Shown: positions 53,006 through 62,388, counted from the stretch's first letter. The stretch: DNA of 64,000 nt from CALABS01 sp050260775 (GCA_050260775.1 JBLNCP010000014.1:1-64000); one strand, 5' to 3'. The notes: generated by a model from the sequence alone, not told the origin. Numbers and translations are program-made.

Positions 53006-54247
53006 TTAGGCGTTCGGTTCGGGGACCTTCAGACGGGCGGACATCAGCACGACGTTGTATGGGTTCCACGTCGACATCAGGAAATAGACGTCCGAGTAGC
53101 GTCCGGGCTCGCCCCGGCTGAACCGCGCGATCATGTAGGGGGCATAAGGATCGCCCGCCGTCTCGGGGTTGTGGGGATCGCTGACCGCCGGGCACCCCGC
53201 TTCGCCGGGATTGTTCATGAAGCGGCAGAAGCCCTTGTCGGCGGCCGCGTCGAACAGCACCTGGGGCGACGACCACGGCCCCCACGGGCGGTCGGCGGTG
53301 CGCACCAGGATGCGGCTTCGCGGCTCGCCGCAATTGTACATCATCACCCACTTGCCGAGATCGGCGTTCCAGGCCACCGACAGTTCTCCGATGCAGGATT
53401 GCTGGAACAGCGGGCGGCTGTCCTCCTCGCGGGCGCTCCAGCGGGGCTGGCCGGCCTCGTCGGTGCCGGCGAAGAAGCGCATGGCCGAGCGGTCGCCGAC
53501 GCGGTCGGCGGGCAGGACGGCGAGATAGGCGTCGCTCTTGCGGTAGGCGCCGCTGCCCCACAGCAGGATGCCGTCGCCCGCTCCGGCGGGAAGACCGGAC
53601 GCGTCGGCCGGTTCGGCATGCGCGGCGGCGACGTTGATGAAATGCCGGGACGACAGTTCGTATTCCGGCTGGAAGGTGCGGCCACCGTCCACCGACTTGG
53701 CCAGGATCGACCGCGCCATGGGGCTGGTCGCCGACTTGCCGGTGGTGGCGACCACGTGCATGGCGCCGCCGGCACTGAAGCCGCCGGTCGGCACCGAGAA
53801 CTCGCCGCCGTCGACGCCGGGGATGGCGAGCGGCCGATAGCCGCCGTCGCCATCGGTCAGCACGTCCACATGCAGGCAATCCTCGGGGTTGGTGTCGGCC
53901 GAGATGGCCAGCAGATCGCGATCGGGCAGACGCTCCAGCCCCGGCATGGGATGGGTGTCGCCGAACAGCACCACCAGCTTGCCGTCGTGCTCGAACGAGG
54001 CGCCGAGGTCGGTGCCCCAGAAGCGGTAACGGCTCTCGGTCCGGTTGACGGTGGCACGGCCGGTGGACCGGTCGACCTCGCCGGTGACCTGGCAGATCTT
54101 GCGCGTCGCCTGGTGGTCGACCTCGGGTGCGGGCGCGGCGTGAGCAAGCTGGGGCAAAGTCAGGAGGGCAAGGGCGGCCGCGGTCAAGGGAAACCGCGCC
54201 ATGCGGCGGAAGGCCTGGGTCATGATCGGGTGCATGCGCCCGACCAT
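53006..54247 (-). CDS. Secreted DUF4185-type beta-propeller protein
   Basis: A 413-residue secreted protein with a signal peptide ending QLAHAAPAP. Blade-like repeats occur such as FWGTDLGASFEHDGKLVVLFGDT, AKSVDGGRTFQPEYEL and DADLGKWVMMYNCGEPR-like text, as in DUF4185 proteins related to glycosidase-type propellers. The catalytic role is unknown. Start uncertain among ATGs at 54247, 54235 and 54223; all leave the signal peptide intact. Confidence 0.75.
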   Translation of the reverse strand: MVGRMHPIMTQAFRRMARFPLTAAALALLTLPQLAHAAPAPEVDHQATRKICQVTGEVDRSTGRATVNRTESRYRFWGTDLGASFEHDGKLVVLFGDTHPMPGLERLPDRDLLAISADTNPEDCLHVDVLTDGDGGYRPLAIPGVDGGEFSVPTGGFSAGGAMHVVATTGKSATSPMARSILAKSVDGGRTFQPEYELSSRHFINVAAAHAEPADASGLPAGAGDGILLWGSGAYRKSDAYLAVLPADRVGDRSAMRFFAGTDEAGQPRWSAREEDSRPLFQQSCIGELSVAWNADLGKWVMMYNCGEPRSRILVRTADRPWGPWSSPQVLFDAAADKGFCRFMNNPGEAGCPAVSDPHNPETAGDPYAPYMIARFSRGEPGRYSDVYFLMSTWNPYNVVLMSARLKVPEPNA

Positions 54248-54315
54248 CCCCCGACAAGCCTAACACTTTCTTACCTGACCTCGGCCGAATCGGTATTCCT
54301 AAGGAGGCACCCCCT

Positions 54316-55416
54316 TCAGCGCGCCGGCCTTCCCGCCATGAGCGCGACCAGGCACAGCGTCACCGCCCATCCGTAGACCGATCCCAGGGACGCCTTGACC
54401 CAGGCGGGCGAGTCGAGCAGCGCCAGCACCGCCGGCACCGGCACCACCATCAGCGCCGCCGACAGCCCGAGCGCCGGCGTGAGCCGGGTGGCCATGATCA
54501 CCGGCACAAGGAAGAGCGTGTAATGGATCCAGGCCAGCGGCGAGGCCAGCAGGCCGGCCGCCAGGGCGACCGCCGCCGCCTCGAGCGGACGGGGGCGGCA
54601 CCGCCACGCCCACAGCCCCAGGCCGGCCAGCAAGGCGACGCCGAGCACCCGTCCGCCTTCCGGCCATCCCAGCCGCTGGGCGATGCCGGCCAGGGAGGCG
54701 TTCGTCAGGAACACCCCGCGGGCTTCGTCGTTGGCGATCAGGCCGGCCCACTGCAGGTACACCTCGGGACCGTAGAGGGCGAGCGGCAGCGCGCTGAGCA
54801 CGGCGGCGGCCGCGATGGCGGCCAGGGCGGAGCGGTGATGGCCGGACAGCAGCAGCAGCGCCGGCCACACCAGGAAATTCGGCTTGACCGCCGCGACCAC
54901 CCCGATCAGCAGGCCGGCGGCGATGGGACGGCCGCGATCCTCCAGCAGCCACGCCCCGGTCGCCGCCAGCGCCAGCGGCGCATAGATCTGGCCGAGCACC
55001 AGGGTATCCCAGAAGCCGGCCAGCGCGAACGCCCACAGCACCGCCACCACGCCGCGGCGGTAACGCGCTTCCAGCATCCACACCAGGGCGGCCTGGCAGA
55101 CGAAGGACAGCGCCCACCACATCCGGAAGCCGTCATGGGGATCGAAGCGGGCGAACCACTGGAACAGCGGCAGGGCCACCGGCGGATTGAGATTGGGATT
55201 CCATGATTCGAAGCCGGGCAGGACGACGTGGAAGGTCTCCGGGTAGATGCCGTAGGGGTTGTCGCCGCGTGCGGCGGCGCGGCCCGAGGCGAGGAACGAC
55301 CCGAAATCCAGGAGATCCGGCCCCGGCAGGGCGTCGGCCATCCCCTGCACGATGGCAAGCAGCAGGATGGCGGCCGCAACGAAGGCGCCGGCCCGACGCA
55401 GTCGGCGATACTTCAT
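54316..55416 (-). CDS. GT87-like (DUF2029) polyprenyl-phosphate-dependent glycosyltransferase
   Basis: A 366-residue inner-membrane protein with about eight to ten helices. The N-terminal periplasmic loop carries acidic residues (LLDFGSFLASGRAAARGDNPYGIYP) typical of the GT-C catalytic loop, and NPPVALPLFQWFARFDP and GAVVAAVKPNFLVWPALLLL-like segments match DUF2029/GT87. Members use polyprenyl-phosphate sugars as donors. The ATG overlaps the upstream membrane gene (ATGA). The nearby polyprenyl-phosphoarabinose-like operon suggests a possible donor. Confidence 0.72.
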   Translation of the reverse strand: MKYRRLRRAGAFVAAAILLLAIVQGMADALPGPDLLDFGSFLASGRAAARGDNPYGIYPETFHVVLPGFESWNPNLNPPVALPLFQWFARFDPHDGFRMWWALSFVCQAALVWMLEARYRRGVVAVLWAFALAGFWDTLVLGQIYAPLALAATGAWLLEDRGRPIAAGLLIGVVAAVKPNFLVWPALLLLSGHHRSALAAIAAAAVLSALPLALYGPEVYLQWAGLIANDEARGVFLTNASLAGIAQRLGWPEGGRVLGVALLAGLGLWAWRCRPRPLEAAAVALAAGLLASPLAWIHYTLFLVPVIMATRLTPALGLSAALMVVPVPAVLALLDSPAWVKASLGSVYGWAVTLCLVALMAGRPAR

Positions 55417-57056
55417 GGCACCGGCCCGCCGCGCGACGGGGGAAGGATTTCCACCAGCGAGAAGCCCGTCTCGCACCGCAGCGGGCGGATCTTCAGGTCG
55501 GTCGGCCAGCGGCTGCAGGGAACGCGATAGGCGACGACATAGACGCCGGTGATGCGGGGGCTGGCACGGTCTTTGGCGTCGGCGATGGGCCCGACCTGTT
55601 CGAACAGCCGCCGGGCGTCGTCGCCGGTGAAGATGCGGGCCACCGGGTTGTAGGCGACCCGGTTGAGCTCCTCCAGCGGCGAGGCGAACACCAGCGGGTT
55701 CTGGCCCCGGCGCGCGAAGATGTTGGGGACCAGCACGTCCTTCCTCATGGTCAGGTAATGCGCGGTGTGCTCGTGCGACGGCTTCACGTATCGGGTCGCC
55801 ACCCAATCGCCCAGTTCGAAGGCGTGGCCGACGGCCGTGACCAGGACGCTGCCGCTGGGAACGGTGTCAAGGGCCGCCAGGACCTTGGCGTAATCGGCGT
55901 CCTCGCTGCGCCAATCGGCGACCAGCCCGACGCTGCGCGCGGCGGTCAGCAGGACCACGATCACCGCCGCGCCCGCATCGGCCGTCCCGGCGCCGTTGCG
56001 GAGATGAAGCGCCGAGGCGAGAACCAGAGCCGCCGCGATGCCGATCCGCGAATCCAGGAAGTACGACCCCAGCATCGTGTAAGGCAGCGTCATCACCAGC
56101 AGCAGATAGACGCCAGCGATCAGCACCCCGGCCGCATGGACGGCCAGGTGGCGCGTGGCCAGCGCCCCCGCCACCACCCCCACCGTCGCGGCCGCCGTCG
56201 CGATGTCCATCGACGGATTGCACGACGACAGCAGGCGGGCCAGCGGCATGATCTTGCCGAACACGCTGAAATCGAAGTCGACCGCGAGGTTCAATGTTCC
56301 CGAGGGGCTGGCCCAGAAGAACAGCAGGACGGGCAGCAGGAACTGCGCCGCCGAGCCGGTCAGCCGGCGGACGGCGGCGTGGGTCGGCATCCGGGCGACG
56401 GCGACCCGCCGCAGCTCCACTACGGCGATGGCGACGGCGTACAGGCCGAAGGCGACCAGATGGGCGAGGAAGATCAGGAGGGCGAAGACGGCCCCGACCG
56501 CCAACTGCCACCGCCGCCTCCGCTCCAGCAGCAACCATGCCGCCATCGCCCACAGCAGCAGGCCGAGCGCCAGGTCGTAGTTGAGGAACCCCCAGAAGAA
56601 GCCCTCGTTGTAGACCAGCAGGGCGGCGAACAGCGGCCACACGCCGAAGCGGCCTGTCAGCCCCCGGTTCAGCGCGTAGGCCCCCGTCAGTGTCGCCGCC
56701 ACCGTCAGGAACAGCAGGATCTTGCCGGCGGCCAGGGTTCCGGTCAGCGGCAGGAGGGCCAGCAGGACGAGATCGGCGAGGACGTTGGGGATCAGGAAGC
56801 TGGTGGTCCTGAAATGGGTGGCAAACACCGGCGAGCGGTCGAGGTTGGCGATGACGTGCGCCCGCGACAGGTGGTTGGGATAGTCGAAGATGGGCGGAAA
56901 GTCGGCGAGCATCAGCGGCAGGGCGATCAGCACCAGGCAGACCGCCAGGGTGAGATGCGCCGTCCACACGCCGTTGGGCCCGGGGGACGCCGGATGCTGC
57001 CTACCGGCCCCCGGCTCCTCGAGCACGCCATGGCGGGTCAAAGGCAGATCCCACAT
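55413..57056 (-). CDS. Polytopic membrane protein, GT-C-like
   Basis: A 547-residue protein with about 12 helices and a C-terminal periplasmic domain (about residues 390-547). The first loop has FPPIFDYPNHLSRAHVI, where the D-Y-P-N-H segment resembles the acidic catalytic loop of GT-C glycosyltransferases. No family could be assigned by eye. AGAGGG precedes the ATG at 57056. It is coupled to the GT87-like gene and divergent from the UbiA operon. Confidence 0.65.
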   Translation of the reverse strand: MWDLPLTRHGVLEEPGAGRQHPASPGPNGVWTAHLTLAVCLVLIALPLMLADFPPIFDYPNHLSRAHVIANLDRSPVFATHFRTTSFLIPNVLADLVLLALLPLTGTLAAGKILLFLTVAATLTGAYALNRGLTGRFGVWPLFAALLVYNEGFFWGFLNYDLALGLLLWAMAAWLLLERRRRWQLAVGAVFALLIFLAHLVAFGLYAVAIAVVELRRVAVARMPTHAAVRRLTGSAAQFLLPVLLFFWASPSGTLNLAVDFDFSVFGKIMPLARLLSSCNPSMDIATAAATVGVVAGALATRHLAVHAAGVLIAGVYLLLVMTLPYTMLGSYFLDSRIGIAAALVLASALHLRNGAGTADAGAAVIVVLLTAARSVGLVADWRSEDADYAKVLAALDTVPSGSVLVTAVGHAFELGDWVATRYVKPSHEHTAHYLTMRKDVLVPNIFARRGQNPLVFASPLEELNRVAYNPVARIFTGDDARRLFEQVGPIADAKDRASPRITGVYVVAYRVPCSRWPTDLKIRPLRCETGFSLVEILPPSRGGPVP

Positions 57057-57291
57057 CGGCCCTCTGATGGTCGAACGAAAGGCCACGGCGTCGCCTGCCG
57101 AAGCCGAGCCGGTCGCTTCCTTTGCCGGTCAACTTGCGATCGCCCCCGTCACAAGGCAACGGCTCCTTCCGCGCCTCTCCGAATCCCTACCTTCCGCCGG
57201 AGGAATTACTCCGCGTGGGACCCGGCCGGTCCGTTGACTTTCGGCCGGCACCGCCAACCTGTGGAGGCGGACTGTCGGATCAGGGCGGGCG

Positions 57292-58785
57292 ATGGGAGAG
57301 ACGAAGGTGAGCCACCGGAGGAATTTCGGCGCCCCACTTTCCCAGACTCGCGACGGCACCGACATCCCGCTGGTGGTGGACCTCGACGGGACCCTCACCC
57401 CCAGCGACCTGCTCATCGAATCGGTGTTCCACCTGGTGGCGGCCCACCCCCTGTCCCTGCTGCGGCTGCCGTTGTGGCTGCTGATGGGCAAGGCGGCGTT
57501 CAAGGCGAGGATCGCCGACCAGGCCGCGCTCGACCTCAAGCTGCTGCCCCTGAATGAAGACCTGCTGGCGCTGGTGCGCGCCGAGAAGGCGCGCGGCCGC
57601 AGGATCTATCTGGCGTCTGCATCGGACCGCCGCTACGTCGAGGCGCTGGCCGACCATCTGGGGCTGTTCGACGGCGTGTTCGCGTCCAACGGCGCCACCA
57701 ACCTCAGCGGGCGCGAGAAGGCACGGGTGCTGACCGAAGCCTTCGGCCTCGGGGGGTTCGATTACGCCGCCAATTCCGAGGTCGATCTCGCGGTGTGGGA
57801 ACGGGCGCGCAAGGCCATCCTGGTGGACGTGCCGGCCAAGGTCGGCCTCGAGGCCCGCCGCCGCTGCGCCGACGTCCACGAGATCGGCGCCTCCCGCCCA
57901 TGGCGGGAGAAGCTGGGCGGATACCGTCAGGCCCTGCGCCTGCATCAATGGCTGAAGAACATCCTGGTGTTCCTGCCCGCGCTGGCCGATCACTCGCTCG
58001 ATCCCGCGACCCTCGGCCGCTCGGCCCTGGCCTGCCTGGCCTTCTGCCTGTGCGCCTCCAGCGTCTACCTCCTCAACGACCTCATCGATCTGCCCAACGA
58101 CCGCCTGCATCCGACCAAGTGCAACCGGCCGTTCGCCTGCGGTGCGCTGCCGCTCGCCCACGGTCTGGGGCTCATCCCGCTTCTGCTGGCCGCCACCGCC
58201 CTGGTGGCGCTGGCCCTTCCCGGGGCCTTTGCCGGCGTCCTCGGGCTCTATTACGTGGTGACGGTCCTCTACTCGCTGACCCTCAAGCGCCGGATCGTGG
58301 TGGATGTGCTGACGCTGGCCGGGCTGTACACGCTGCGGGTGCTGGGAGGCGCCGCCGCCACCGGCATCGCGGTCTCGCAATGGCTGCTCGCCTTCTCCAT
58401 GTTCCTGTTCCTCTGCCTGGCCCTGATCAAGCGCTACAGCGAACTGGTCGAACGGATGCGCAGCAACAAGCCCAAAGCGGCCGGACGCGGCTATCTCACC
58501 GACGATTCGCCCATGGTGGGGGCCCTGGCCGGAGCGAGCGGGTTCGCCTCGATCCTGGTGCTGGCGCTCTACATCAACAGCCCCGACGTCGGCCGCCTTT
58601 ACACCCATCCCGAGGCGTTGTGGGGGATCTGCCTGCTGCTGCTCTATTGGGTCAGCCGTGTCCTGATGCTGGCCCACCGGGGCGAACTGCATGAGGATCC
58701 GGTCGTTTTCGCCGCCACCGACAGGACCAGCCTGCTGACCGTGGCGCTCATGGGCGTGGTCGCCATCGCAGGCTCGCTGCCGTGA
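57292..58785 (+). CDS. HAD-UbiA fusion; probable polyprenyl-phosphate phosphoribosyl transferase/phosphatase
   Basis: A 497-residue two-domain protein. Residues ~25-205 are a HAD phosphatase domain (VVDLDGTLTPSDLL with Asp30 and Asp32, then LASASDRRYVEAL). Residues ~220-497 are a UbiA-type prenyltransferase domain with 8-9 helices; the motif NDLIDLPNDRLHPTKCNRP resembles the N-D-x-x-D-x-x-x-D-R-x-H-P-T-K-x-x-R-P site of mycobacterial decaprenyl-phosphate phosphoribosyltransferase. The HAD domain could remove the 5-phosphate of the product. It is followed by GtrA, DprE1 and DprE2 homologues with overlapping starts. A GTG at 57307 is an alternative start. Confidence 0.8.
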   Translation: MGETKVSHRRNFGAPLSQTRDGTDIPLVVDLDGTLTPSDLLIESVFHLVAAHPLSLLRLPLWLLMGKAAFKARIADQAALDLKLLPLNEDLLALVRAEKARGRRIYLASASDRRYVEALADHLGLFDGVFASNGATNLSGREKARVLTEAFGLGGFDYAANSEVDLAVWERARKAILVDVPAKVGLEARRRCADVHEIGASRPWREKLGGYRQALRLHQWLKNILVFLPALADHSLDPATLGRSALACLAFCLCASSVYLLNDLIDLPNDRLHPTKCNRPFACGALPLAHGLGLIPLLLAATALVALALPGAFAGVLGLYYVVTVLYSLTLKRRIVVDVLTLAGLYTLRVLGGAAATGIAVSQWLLAFSMFLFLCLALIKRYSELVERMRSNKPKAAGRGYLTDDSPMVGALAGASGFASILVLALYINSPDVGRLYTHPEALWGICLLLLYWVSRVLMLAHRGELHEDPVVFAATDRTSLLTVALMGVVAIAGSLP

Positions 58786-59186
58786 ACGCTGCCGCCCTCG
58801 CCCTCCGCTATGCCCTGTTCGCGGCGGCGGCCACCGCCGTCAATCTCGCGACCCAGCACGCCGCCCTGGCGCTGCGGGCCGGGCTGCCGCTCGCCATGGC
58901 GGCCGGCACCCTGACCGGGTTGCTGGCCAAGTACCTTCTCGACCGCCGCTGGATCTTTCGGGAGGCGCCCGCCGGCATGGCTCTCCATGTCCGCCAGTTC
59001 GGCCTCTACGCGCTGATGGGGGTGGCGACCACCCTGGTGTTCTGGGCGACCGAACTGGCGTTCGAAGCGATCTTCGCCTCGCCGGTCATGCGGGACGCGG
59101 GCGCCATCCTGGGGCTGGCGATCGGCTACGTGACCAAGTACCAGCTTGATCGGCGCTTTGTTTTCGAACGCAGGGAGCCGGCATGA
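58782..59186 (+). CDS. GtrA-family membrane protein
   Basis: A 134-residue protein with four helices, the standard GtrA topology. The motifs GLLAKYLLDRRWIF and IGYVTKYQLDRRFVF are the paired F-x-x-x-R-x-x-F/Y-like family repeats (K-Y-x-L-D-R-R). GtrA proteins move polyprenyl-phosphate sugars across the membrane or stabilise partner enzymes. It starts at a GTG overlapping the UbiA stop (GTGA) and ends in the DprE1-like ATG. Confidence 0.88.
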   Translation: MNAAALALRYALFAAAATAVNLATQHAALALRAGLPLAMAAGTLTGLLAKYLLDRRWIFREAPAGMALHVRQFGLYALMGVATTLVFWATELAFEAIFASPVMRDAGAILGLAIGYVTKYQLDRRFVFERREPA

Positions 59187-60505
59187 AGCTGGCGGGCTGG
59201 GGAAACTTTCCGCGCCTGGAGTGCCGGACAGCCGACCTCCGCCCCGACGTCCGACCCGATCCCCTGCTCGCCGACGCACCGTTGATCGCACGGGGAAACG
59301 GCCGTGCCTACGGCGACGCGGCGCTGCAGCCCAATCTGACGGTCTCGACGCGCCACCTCGACCGCTTCCTCGCGTTCGATTCCGCCACCGGCCGCCTGAC
59401 CTGCGAGGCCGGCACCCGGCTGGACACCATCCTGGAGATCTTCGTGCCGCGGGGCTGGTTCCCCGCCGTCACCCCGGGGACCAAATACGTGACCGTCGGC
59501 GGCATGATCGCCGCCGATGTCCACGGCAAGAACCACCATGTGGCGGGCTCCTTCGGCCGCTACGTGGATGGGCTCGCCGTCCTGCTCGCCGACGGCCGGG
59601 TGGTCGAATGCAGCCGCGAGCGGGAGCCCGACCTGTTCGCGGCGACCATCGGCGGCATGGGGCTGACCGGCATCATCCTCTCCGCAACCTTCCGGCTGGC
59701 CCGCATCCCCTCGGCCTTCATCCGCAGCGAGACGGTGCGCGCCCCCAATCTCGAGGCGACGCTCGAAGCCTTCGAGGCGGCCGCCGGGTGGACCAACACC
59801 GTGAGCTGGATCGACTGCCTGAGCGGGGGGCCGCGGCTGGGCCGCTCGCTGCTGTCGCGCGGCGAATTCGCCATGTCCGACGAGCTTCCCGTCGAATTGC
59901 GCAAGGCGCCGTTCCACTCCCCTTCGAAGCGCACCCTGCGGGTGCCGGTCGATTTCCCCGCCTGGGTGCTGAACTCGTGGTCGGCGCGCGCCTTCAACGC
60001 CCTGTATTACGCAGCGTCGCCAAGGCTCCCCGAACCCAAGCTCGTCCATTACGACGGCTTCTTCTATCCCCTCGACCGTCTGCTGGAGTGGAACCGCATC
60101 TACGGCCGCGCCGGCTTCACCCAGTACCAGTGCGTGCTGCCCAAGCAGGCGGGCCGCGAAGGGCTGCACCGGCTGCTGAAGACCATCCAGCGGTCGGGGC
60201 TGGGATCGTTCCTGGCCGTGCTCAAGCTGTTCGGGCGACAGGACGGGCTGATGTCGTTCCCGCTGGAGGGCTACGCCCTGGCCCTCGACTTCCCGCTGAC
60301 CTCCCCAACCCTCGGCATGCTGTTCGAGCTGGACGCCATCGTCGCCGACCATGGCGGGCGCATCTACCTCGCCAAGGACGCCCGCAGCACCCCTGCCCTG
60401 CTGCGCCGCGGCTATCCCCACCTCGCCGAGTTCCAGCGCATCCGCAGCCGATGGGGGGCCTGCGGGCGCATGCAATCGCTGCTGGCTGAACGATTGGACC
60501 TGTGA
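59183..60505 (+). CDS. DprE1-like FAD-dependent oxidase (polyprenyl-phosphoribose 2'-epimerase subunit)
   Basis: A 440-residue VAO-type flavoprotein. RGNGRAYGDAALQ, GTKYVTVGGMIAADVHGKNHH and AKDARSTPALLRRGYP match the FAD and substrate regions of DprE1; Lys398 corresponds to the catalytic Lys of the mycobacterial enzyme. DprE1 oxidises the C2' of decaprenylphosphoryl-ribose. The position of the Cys attacked by benzothiazinones in mycobacteria (GWNICVDFP) is Ala367 here (GYALALDFP). It overlaps gtrA and the DprE2-like gene. Substrate chain length is unknown. Confidence 0.88.
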   Translation: MKLAGWGNFPRLECRTADLRPDVRPDPLLADAPLIARGNGRAYGDAALQPNLTVSTRHLDRFLAFDSATGRLTCEAGTRLDTILEIFVPRGWFPAVTPGTKYVTVGGMIAADVHGKNHHVAGSFGRYVDGLAVLLADGRVVECSREREPDLFAATIGGMGLTGIILSATFRLARIPSAFIRSETVRAPNLEATLEAFEAAAGWTNTVSWIDCLSGGPRLGRSLLSRGEFAMSDELPVELRKAPFHSPSKRTLRVPVDFPAWVLNSWSARAFNALYYAASPRLPEPKLVHYDGFFYPLDRLLEWNRIYGRAGFTQYQCVLPKQAGREGLHRLLKTIQRSGLGSFLAVLKLFGRQDGLMSFPLEGYALALDFPLTSPTLGMLFELDAIVADHGGRIYLAKDARSTPALLRRGYPHLAEFQRIRSRWGACGRMQSLLAERLDL

Positions 60506-61242
60506 TGACCAAGGACACCGTACTGATCCTGGGCGCCACCTCGGATATCGGCCGTGCCGTCGCCCGCGCCTATGCGGCAGAGGGTCATGCCATCGCCCTT
60601 GCCGCCCGCTCCCCGGCCGCCGTCGCCGTCGATGCCGAGGACCTGCGCATCCGTCACGGCGTGCCCGTGAGTGTCCATCCGTTCGACGTGCTCGATCCGT
60701 CCGCGCTGCCCGATCTGTGGCCGCGCCTCGATCCGCCGCCCCGCATCGTGGTCTGTGTGGTGGGGATGCTTGGCGACCATGCCCGCTCGGTCACCTCCCC
60801 CGAAGCCGCCGAACTCGTCCTGCGCACCAATTTCAACGCCCCCGCCCTGGCACTGGAGCAGGCGGCGGCGCGGCTGGAAGGCATCGGCGGCGGGGTCATC
60901 GTCGGCGTGAGCTCGGTCGCCGGCGACCGCGGACGCGCCGCCAACTACGTCTATGGCGCCGCCAAGGCGGGCTTAACCGCCTACCTGTCGGGACTGCGCG
61001 CCCGCCTGCGGGATCGAGGTGTCCGGGTGATCACCGTCAAGCCGGGCTTCGTGCGCACCCGCATGACCGCGGGCATGCGCCTGCCGCCGCTGCTGACCGC
61101 CGACCCCGACGAGGTCGCCGCCGCCATCCTGTCGGCCGACCGCCACCGCCGCGACGTGGTCTACGTCCGGCCGATCTGGCGGCCCATCATGGCGGTGATC
61201 CGCGCCTTGCCCGAACCGTTGTTCAAGCGCTTGAAATTGTAG
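60505..61242 (+). CDS. DprE2-like short-chain reductase
   Basis: A 245-residue SDR. GATSDIGRAVARAYA is the NAD(P) motif, the Tyr-Lys pair is in YVYGAAKAGL, and the C-terminal RRDVVYVRPIWRPIM resembles DprE2, which reduces the 2-keto intermediate to polyprenyl-phosphoarabinose. The ATG at 60505 overlaps the preceding stop (TGATG); a GTG three bases earlier is possible. It completes the epimerase pair with DprE1. Confidence 0.88.
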   Translation: MTKDTVLILGATSDIGRAVARAYAAEGHAIALAARSPAAVAVDAEDLRIRHGVPVSVHPFDVLDPSALPDLWPRLDPPPRIVVCVVGMLGDHARSVTSPEAAELVLRTNFNAPALALEQAAARLEGIGGGVIVGVSSVAGDRGRAANYVYGAAKAGLTAYLSGLRARLRDRGVRVITVKPGFVRTRMTAGMRLPPLLTADPDEVAAAILSADRHRRDVVYVRPIWRPIMAVIRALPEPLFKRLKL

Positions 61243-61321
61243 GGACCGGCCCCAGCCTTTCAACTTTGTTAACGGCCTGCCCGCGACAATCCGATCTGGT
61301 CGGAAACAGCGGGTATGCGCG

Positions 61322-62386
61322 ATGGTTGGACCTACCCTCCCTGCGATTTTCATCGACGGCCGCCGCATCGCGGCCGACGCCGAGCCCTACATCATCGCCG
61401 AACTGTCGGCCAATCACGGTGGCGACCTCGAGCGCGCCAAGCGGATCATCCGCATGGCGGCGGAACGGGGCGCCCACGCCATCAAGTTCCAGGCCTACAC
61501 CGCCGACGAGATGACGCTGGACAGCGACCGTCCCGACTTCGTGGTCCAGGCCGACAACCCGTGGAAGGGCGAGCGCCTGCATGCGCTCTACACCCGGGCG
61601 GCCACGCCCTACGAGTGGTTCCCCGAGCTGTTCGCGACGGCCCGCGCCCACGGCATCACCCCGTTCGCCTCGCCGTTCGGCCTCGCCGGGGTCGAGATCC
61701 TCAAGGCGCTCGACGCCCCCGCCTACAAGATCGCCTCGTTCGAAGCGGTCGACCTCGACCTGATCGCCGCCTGCGCCCGGACCGGCCGGCCGATGATCCT
61801 GTCGGTGGGCATGTGCACGATCGCGGAGATCGAGGAGGCGGTGGCGGCCTTCCGCGCCGCCGGCGGCCGCGAACTCGCCCTGCTCCGCTGCAACAGCGCC
61901 TATCCCGCCGACCCGCGCGAGGCCAATCTCGCCACCATCCCCGACATGGCCGCCCGCTTCGGCATCCCCATCGGCTATTCGGATCACACGCTCGACGCCA
62001 TCCAGGCCGCGGTCGCGGTATCGCTGGGCGCCTGCATCGTCGAGAAGCACGTGATCGACGCCCGCGAGCCGCCCACCGCCGACAGCATGTTCTCGAGCCT
62101 TCCGGAGCAGCTGGAGGAACTGGTCACCGTCTGCCGCGCCGCCTGGCAGGCCCGCGGCAGCGTCAGCTACGGCGCCCACGCCCGCGAAAGCCAGTCGCTG
62201 GTGTTCCGCCGCTCGCTCTATGCCTGCCGGCGCATCGAGGCGGGCGAGCCGCTGACCGACGACAATGTCCGCTGCGTCCGGCCCGCCCACGGCCTGAAGC
62301 CCAAGCACAAGGCCGAGGTGATGGGACGGAAGGCGGGCCGTGCCATCGAGGCCGGCGAGCCGATCACCTGGGACGCCCTGGCCTGA
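61322..62386 (+). CDS. Pseudaminic acid synthase-like (NeuB family) enzyme
   Basis: A 354-residue enzyme that condenses a hexose derivative with phosphoenolpyruvate. The NeuB-type core is YIIAELSANHGGDLERA, AIKFQAYTADEMT, YKIASFEAVDLDLI and GYSDHT; the A-N-H-x-G-D and F-Q-x-Y-T-A-D text are typical of the PseI (pseudaminic) branch. A SAF/antifreeze-like domain forms the C-terminus (about 285-354). It is the first visible gene of a surface-sugar cluster, 79 bases after the DprE2-like gene. Confidence 0.85.
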   Translation: MVGPTLPAIFIDGRRIAADAEPYIIAELSANHGGDLERAKRIIRMAAERGAHAIKFQAYTADEMTLDSDRPDFVVQADNPWKGERLHALYTRAATPYEWFPELFATARAHGITPFASPFGLAGVEILKALDAPAYKIASFEAVDLDLIAACARTGRPMILSVGMCTIAEIEEAVAAFRAAGGRELALLRCNSAYPADPREANLATIPDMAARFGIPIGYSDHTLDAIQAAVAVSLGACIVEKHVIDAREPPTADSMFSSLPEQLEELVTVCRAAWQARGSVSYGAHARESQSLVFRRSLYACRRIEAGEPLTDDNVRCVRPAHGLKPKHKAEVMGRKAGRAIEAGEPITWDALA

Positions 62387-62388
62387 CC

